Source: Litchfieldia sinesaloumensis (GTDB taxonomy: Bacteria > Bacillota > Bacilli > Bacillales > Bacillaceae_L). From it: a stretch of DNA of 64,000 nucleotides. The stretch covers positions 4,285,823 through 4,349,822 of the forward strand of contig NZ_LT732529.1 of assembly GCF_900156865.1 (NCBI RefSeq), read 5' to 3'. A program made the translations under genes and the position numbers. The notes under the pieces are model-generated. The model saw only the letters and a list, made by a program, of their open reading frames with translations, searched no databases and had not been told where the DNA came from. This document shows, one piece after another, positions 59,660 to 64,000 of this stretch. Numbering within the stretch: position 1 is the first letter of the stretch; each line of letters starts with the position of its first letter.

Positions 59660-60643
59660 ATGAACTACCGAAAATTAGGTAACACAGGTATAGAGATAAG
59701 TGAAGTAAGCTTTGGAACATGGGCAATTGGCGGAGCTTGGGGGAAAACAAGTGATGCGGAGGCATTAAAATCGTTAGACTATGCAATTGACCAAGGTGTT
59801 AACTTTTTTGATACAGCTGATGTGTATGGTGATGGACACAGTGAAGAGTTATTAGCAAAGGCAACAAAGGGCAAGGAAGATAAAATACATATAGCAACAA
59901 AGTTTTGTCGGCAAGGTGACATCTTTGATCCGCAAAATTACAGTTATGAACAAGTAAGTCGCTACTGTGAAGACAGCCTTCGTCGTTTAAATCGTGAGGC
60001 AATCGACTTATACCAGATTCACTGCCCAGCAACAGAGATTCTTAAGGATGGAAGTGTGTTCGAGGTCCTGGATCGTCTGCAGAGTGAAGGGAAAATACGT
60101 CATTATGGTGTGAGTGTGGAGACAGTAGAGGAAGGGCTCATTTGCTTAGAAAATCCAAACGTGAAGAGTCTTCAAATTATCTTTAATATGTTCCGTCAAA
60201 AGCCGTTAGAGGCCTTAATTCCCGAAGCATATAAAAAAGGAGTCGGGCTACTTGTTAGATTGCCACTTGCGAGTGGTTTGTTAACCGGAAAATTTACACC
60301 AAATCATGAATTTGAAGAGGATGACCATCGTCGTTTTAATGAAAATGGTGAGGCATTTAACGTCGGTGAAACATTTGCTGGCCTTGGTTTTAAAAAGGGA
60401 GTTGAACTTGCTGAGCAATTGAAGTGGATTGCAGAAGGACGCAATACAATGGCAAGTGCTGCACTTCGCTGGATTTTAGACCACAAAGAAATTACGTGTA
60501 TTATTCCTGGCTTTAAAAACGTAAAACAAGTTCAAGACAACCTTACAGCTCTTGATACAGCACCTTTTACAAATGAAGAAAAGGAAAGAATTCAGCGCTT
60601 CTACCATGAATCTGTAAAGGACTTTATCAGAGGTGCATATTAA
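59660..60643 (+). CDS. Aldo/keto reductase
   Basis: A 327-residue NADPH-dependent reductase with the TIM-barrel motifs NYRKLGNTGIEISEVSFGTWAIGG, NFFDTADVYGDGHSEELLAKA (catalytic Asp and Tyr), IATKF (Lys), DLYQIHCPA (His) and the late LRWILDHKEITCIIPG. GAAAGGGG precedes the ATG at 59660. It follows xylB by 49 bases; an aldose or xylose-derived aldehyde is a possible substrate. Relatives include YrpG/YccK-type proteins whose roles are unclear. Confidence 0.88.
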   Translation: MNYRKLGNTGIEISEVSFGTWAIGGAWGKTSDAEALKSLDYAIDQGVNFFDTADVYGDGHSEELLAKATKGKEDKIHIATKFCRQGDIFDPQNYSYEQVSRYCEDSLRRLNREAIDLYQIHCPATEILKDGSVFEVLDRLQSEGKIRHYGVSVETVEEGLICLENPNVKSLQIIFNMFRQKPLEALIPEAYKKGVGLLVRLPLASGLLTGKFTPNHEFEEDDHRRFNENGEAFNVGETFAGLGFKKGVELAEQLKWIAEGRNTMASAALRWILDHKEITCIIPGFKNVKQVQDNLTALDTAPFTNEEKERIQRFYHESVKDFIRGAY

Positions 60644-60649
60644 ACTTTA

Positions 60650-60676
60650 GAACGAGCCTGGTCTCGTTCTTTTTTA
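60650..60676 (+). terminator. Terminator after the aldo/keto reductase gene
   Basis: GAACGAG / CTCGTTC with CCTGGT loop and TTTTTT. Confidence 0.85.
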
Positions 60677-60694
60677 AAAGGAGGAAGAAGAGGT

Positions 60695-61309
60695 ATGGCG
60701 ATTATTCATGAGGTTCCAATGCGTGAGAAGTTGATTGCAATTACATTTGATGATGGCCCCCACCCGATTTATACACCTCAGCTTTTAGAGATTTTTAATG
60801 CCGTTGGAGGAAAAGCGACATTTTTTATGGTCGGTGAAGAAATGAAAAAGCACCGGGATCTGGTCAAGAAAGTTTTTGATGAGGGACATGAAATCGGAAA
60901 TCATACGTATACACATCCCCATTTGTCGAAGTTAAGTATGGAGCAATGTCTGGACGAGATTGAGCGAAATGAGAATCTGGTCGAGGAACTGGTAGGTCAA
61001 AAACCTGTTGTTTTTCGTCCGCCGTATTTTGACTATAATGATGAGGTTATTGGTATTCTCGGAGAAAAAGGTTATCCTATGATCGGTGCTGTGAATGGGG
61101 AGGCTCGCGATTGGGAACAGCCTGGAGTTGACCACATTTATAAAGCGTCATTAGATGCTGTGAAAGAAGGAAGTATTTTGATTTTTCATGATGGGTACGG
61201 GGATCGCTCACAATCAGTTGACGCGGTTCGAAAGCTTGTTCATGAGGTGGGCAGTCAAGGTTATCAATTTGTGACGGTAAGTCGCCTCTTGGAGGAATTT
61301 AAGGGATAA
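60695..61309 (+). CDS. Polysaccharide deacetylase (NodB domain)
   Basis: A 204-residue protein that is nearly all NodB domain: ITFDDGPHPIYTPQLL (catalytic Asp and metal Asp), HEIGNHTYTHPHLS (His-x3-His metal ligands), FRPPYFDYN (Arg/Pro/Tyr groove) and ILIFHDGYG (catalytic His). No signal peptide is seen, so it may be cytoplasmic and could remove acetyl groups from xylo-oligosaccharides; activity on chito-oligosaccharide or peptidoglycan is the alternative. AAAAGGAGG precedes the ATG. It continues the xyl gene block. Confidence 0.88.
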   Translation: MAIIHEVPMREKLIAITFDDGPHPIYTPQLLEIFNAVGGKATFFMVGEEMKKHRDLVKKVFDEGHEIGNHTYTHPHLSKLSMEQCLDEIERNENLVEELVGQKPVVFRPPYFDYNDEVIGILGEKGYPMIGAVNGEARDWEQPGVDHIYKASLDAVKEGSILIFHDGYGDRSQSVDAVRKLVHEVGSQGYQFVTVSRLLEEFKG

Positions 61310-61365
61310 GTATGATAAAATTTTTGTAGGATAATATGTCGTGTTTCTATGTTGGAGGGGTTTTG

Positions 61366-61989
61366 ATGAGTAAAACAGCCAATCGGGCTTACGCTGCAAC
61401 AATATGGATATCAAAATTTGCTTATTTGAATCTACTTTGGATTGGCTTCTCACTAGTTGGTCTTGTTGTTTTGGGATTTTTTCCGTCAACGGCTGCGATG
61501 TTTTCAATAATACGCAAATGGTTGATGGGAGAAACTGATATCCCCGTTTTTAGTACGTTTTGGAGCACCTATAAAGCCGAGTTTTGGAGAAGCAATGGAC
61601 TGGGTTTGATAATTGCAATAGTTGGTGGACTGATTGTACTCAATTTACTGGTTGTAAATAATTCTAGTGGCAGTTTATTTGGTGCCATTCAAATCCCAAT
61701 CTATTTGTTTATCTTTGTTGTGGGAATGACAGCATTGTACATTTTTCCAGTGTTCTCTCACTTCGAGCTTAAGGTGGTTCACATTATAAAAAATTCATTT
61801 TTGTTAATGCTGATTAATCCGCTTGAAAACATCTTGATGATCATCAGTTTAGTGACAGTCTTTTTTGTTGTAAAATATATGCCTGGCCTAGGCTTTTTCT
61901 TCGGTGGCAGTCTATCTGCGGCAATTATCATGGCAGCCTGCTATCGTGCGATTAAAAAGATGGAGAATAAGAAAGAGCAGTTGGGATGA
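61366..61989 (+). CDS. YesL family protein (DUF624)
   Basis: A 207-residue membrane protein with four to five hydrophobic helices: YLNLLWIGFSLVGLVVLGFF, GLGLIIAIVGGLIVLNLLVV, IYLFIFVVGMTALYIFPVF, NSFLLMLINPLENILMIISLVTVFFVV and a Gly-rich end. The pattern FPSTAAMFSIIRKWLMG is typical of DUF624. Members such as YesL often sit beside sugar transporter and glycosidase genes of plant polysaccharide loci. GGAGGGG precedes the ATG at 61366. Function unknown. The next sequence is a terminator and the long repeat array. Confidence 0.85.
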   Translation: MSKTANRAYAATIWISKFAYLNLLWIGFSLVGLVVLGFFPSTAAMFSIIRKWLMGETDIPVFSTFWSTYKAEFWRSNGLGLIIAIVGGLIVLNLLVVNNSSGSLFGAIQIPIYLFIFVVGMTALYIFPVFSHFELKVVHIIKNSFLLMLINPLENILMIISLVTVFFVVKYMPGLGFFFGGSLSAAIIMAACYRAIKKMENKKEQLG

Positions 61990-62035
61990 GGGACGCACGA
62001 AGTTAAGTTTAAAGATTTATCAAGGTCGAATAGCG

Positions 62036-62080
62036 TTTGGGTCTTCAAGGAGGTAAATGAAGACCTGAAGGCTTTTTTTT
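62036..62080 (+). terminator. Terminator of yesL, likely ancestor of the repeat
   Basis: GGTCTTCA (62040-62047) pairs with TGAAGACC around an AAGGAGGTAAA-like loop, and GGC followed by eight T comes after. The same wording GGTC.TCA..GGAGGT..TGAAGACCTGAAG is the basis of the array that follows. Confidence 0.75.
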
Positions 62081-62088
62081 GTGGGAAA

Positions 62089-64000
62089 GAGGTCATCATG
62101 GAGGTGATGAAGACCTGAAGCGGTGTTGCTTGGTCGTGAAGAGGTCATCATGGAGGTGATGAAGACCTGAAGCGGTGTTGCTTGGATGGGAAGAGGTCAT
62201 CATGGAGGTGATGAAGACCTGAAGCGGTGTTGCTTGGTCGTGAAGAGGTCATCATGGAGGTGATGAAGACTCGAAGCGGTGTTGCTTGGATGGGAAGAGG
62301 TCATCATGGAGGTGATGAAGACTCGAAGCGGTGTTGCTTGGTCGTGAAGAGGTCTTCATGCAGGTGATGAGGACCTGAAGCGGTGTTGCTTGGATGGGAA
62401 GAGGTCATCATGGAGGTGATGAAGACTCGAAGCGGTGTTGCTTGGATGGGAAGAGGTCATCATGGAGGTGATGAAGACCTGAAGCGGTGTTGCTTGGATG
62501 GGAAGAGGTCATCATGAAGGTGATGAAGACCTGAAGCGGTGTTGCTTGGTCGTGAAGAGGTCTTCATGGAGGTGATGAAGACTCGAAGCGGTGTTGCTTG
62601 GATGGGAAGAGGTCATCATGGAGGTGATGAAGACCTGAAGCGGTGTTGCTTGGTCGTGAAGAGGTCATCATGGAGGTGATGAAGACTCGAAGCGGTGTTG
62701 CTTGGATGGGAAGAGGTCATCATGGAGGTGATGAAGACTCGAAGCGGTGTTGCTTGGTCGTGAAGAGGTCTTCATGCAGGTGATGAGGACCTGAAGCGGT
62801 GTTGCTTGGATGGGAAGAGGTCATCATGGAGGTGATGAAGACTCGAAGCGGTGTTGCTTGGATGGGAAGAGGTCATCATGGAGGTGATGAAGACCTGAAG
62901 CGGTGTTGCTTGGATGGGAAGAGGTCATCATGAAGGTGATGAAGACCTGAAGCGGTGTTGCTTGGTCGTGAAGAGGTCTTCATGGAGGTGATGAAGACTC
63001 GAAGCGGTGTTGCTTGGATGGGAAGAGGTCATCATGGAGGTGATGAAGACCTGAAGCGGTGTTGCTTGGTCGTGAAGAGGTCATCATGGAGGTGATGAAG
63101 ACTCGAAGCGGTGTTGCTTGGATGGGAAGAGGTCATCATGGAGGTGATGAAGACTCGAAGCGGTGTTGCTTGGTCGTGAAGAGGTCTTCATGCAGGTGAT
63201 GAGGACCTGAAGCGGTGTTGCTTGGATGGGAAGAGGTCATCATGGAGGTGATGAAGACTCGAAGCGGTGTTGCTTGGATGGGAAGAGGTCATCATGGAGG
63301 TGATGAAGACCTGAAGCGGTGTTGCTTGGATGGGAAGAGGTCATCATGAAGGTGATGAAGACCTGAAGCGGTGTTGCTTGGTCGTGAAGAGGTCTTCATG
63401 GAGGTGATGAAGACTCGAAGCGGTGTTGCTTGGATGGGAAGAGGTCATCATGGAGGTGATGAAGACCTGAAGCGGTGTTGCTTGGTCGTGAAGAGGTCAT
63501 CATGGAGGTGATGAAGACTCGAAGCGGTGTTGCTTGGATGGGAAGAGGTCATCATGGAGGTGATGAAGACTCGAAGCGGTGTTGCTTGGTCGTGAAGAGG
63601 TCTTCATGCAGGTGATGAGGACCTGAAGCGGTGTTGCTTGGATGGGAAGAGGTCATCATGGAGGTGATGAAGACTCGAAGCGGTGTTGCTTGGATGGGAA
63701 GAGGTCATCATGGAGGTGATGAAGACCTGAAGCGGTGTTGCTTGGATGGGAAGAGGTCATCATGAAGGTGATGAAGACCTGAAGCGGTGTTGCTTGGTCG
63801 TGAAGAGGTCTTCATGGAGGTGATGAAGACTCGAAGCGGTGTTGCTTGGATGGGAAGAGGTCATCATGGAGGTGATGAAGACCTGAAGCGGTGTTGCTTG
63901 GTCGTGAAGAGGTCATCATGGAGGTGATGAAGACTCGAAGCGGTGTTGCTTGGATGGGAAGAGGTCATCATGGAGGTGATGAAGACTCGAAGCGGTGTTG
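62089..64000. repeat. 52-bp tandem repeat array with exact 416-bp higher-order units, open at the window end
   Basis: From 62089 the sequence is 52-bp units without gaps, about 36.8 to the window end. The shared skeleton is GAGGTC-A/T-TCATG, GGAGGTGATGA, AGAC-CT/TC-GAAGC, GGTGTTGCTTGG, then TCGTGAA or ATGGGAA. From 62193 on the variants recur in a fixed order of eight units, so 416 bp is the true period: the unique GCAGGTGATGAGGACC variant falls at 62349, 62765, 63181 and 63597, each 416 apart. Copies looked identical by eye. Units hold TCATCA / TGATGA and AAGC / GCTT hairpins. No reading frame of useful length exists because 52 is not a multiple of three and stops recur. Confidence 0.92.

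Noticed and set aside
62089..64000. CRISPR array
   Set aside because: Units abut with no unique spacers; differences between units are a few fixed bases and the whole set recurs every 416 bp. No cas genes are seen.
62089..64000. Coding repeat protein
   Set aside because: The 52-bp period shifts frame each unit and TGA or TCA (reverse stop) recurs, so no frame exceeds about 50 codons.

Overview
The window looks like chromosomal DNA from a low-GC Gram-positive of the Bacillaceae. The codon and base composition is AT-rich, Shine-Dalgarno sites are strong (GGAGG), and intrinsic terminators are abundant. Gene families are typically Bacillus: catE/CatR, CstR, the S-box riboswitch, YezD, xylR-xylAB, the YtrA-type GntR-ABC operon, GlvA/MalP. 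No phage, plasmid, IS transposase, tRNA, rRNA or CRISPR array was seen. The only recombinase is a short solitary tyrosine integrase.

Layout. 1-8 kb: the end of a dihydrouridine synthase gene, then an alpha-glucoside operon (RpiR regulator, PTS IICB, family GH4 6-phospho-alpha-glucosidase) and a P2A calcium-type ATPase. 8-16 kb: DUF1456, a HAD phosphatase with an odd start codon, an AbgT transporter, a quinone/catechol stress locus (CatR-like regulator divergent from catE plus a flavin monooxygenase), a DoxX protein, and a 152-bp tandem repeat. 16-22 kb: a persulfide-response locus (CoA-disulfide reductase-rhodanese and CstR, with promoter palindromes), azoreductase, a PAS-PAS-GGDEF-EAL protein and a CAP-domain protein. 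22-36 kb: GH3 glycosidase, Lin0512, a sugar-dehydrogenase-like propeller, WrbA, a complete glycerol-3-phosphate ABC operon (ugpC-A-E-B plus a phosphodiesterase), and a VTC/DUF4956 pair. 36-43 kb: an MFS exporter behind a macrolide-sensing leader peptide and attenuator, a GntR-ABC operon, and a SAM-riboswitch-controlled sulfur-scavenging set. 43-46 kb: a three-gene subtilase, secreted toxin and immunity cassette. 46-62 kb: a CysJ-like flavoprotein and a xylan degradation region (wall-anchored GH10 xylanase, GH43, XylR, XylA, XylB, aldo/keto reductase, deacetylase, YesL), interrupted by a CuA-type lipoprotein, an integrase and a DUF1538/PII-like pair. 62-64 kb: a long, highly ordered tandem repeat that runs off the window.

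How the genes work together. The xylan genes cover extracellular cleavage, side-chain/oligomer trimming and entry of xylose into the pentose phosphate pathway, with a XylR operator and cre sites visible. The alpha-glucoside and Ugp operons are self-contained uptake-plus-hydrolysis modules. Several loci carry stress-sensor logic that can be read from DNA: CatR Cys7, CstR Cys31/Cys60, CRP/FNR-type palindromes and a ribosome-stalling leader.

The most notable items are: the MTASMRLR-type leader and attenuator in front of the MFS gene; the subtilase/toxin/immunity cassette; and the 52-bp repeat organised into exact 416-bp higher-order units that appears to have grown out of a transcription terminator. 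All functional calls rest on reading motifs and remembered family features; no database search was run.
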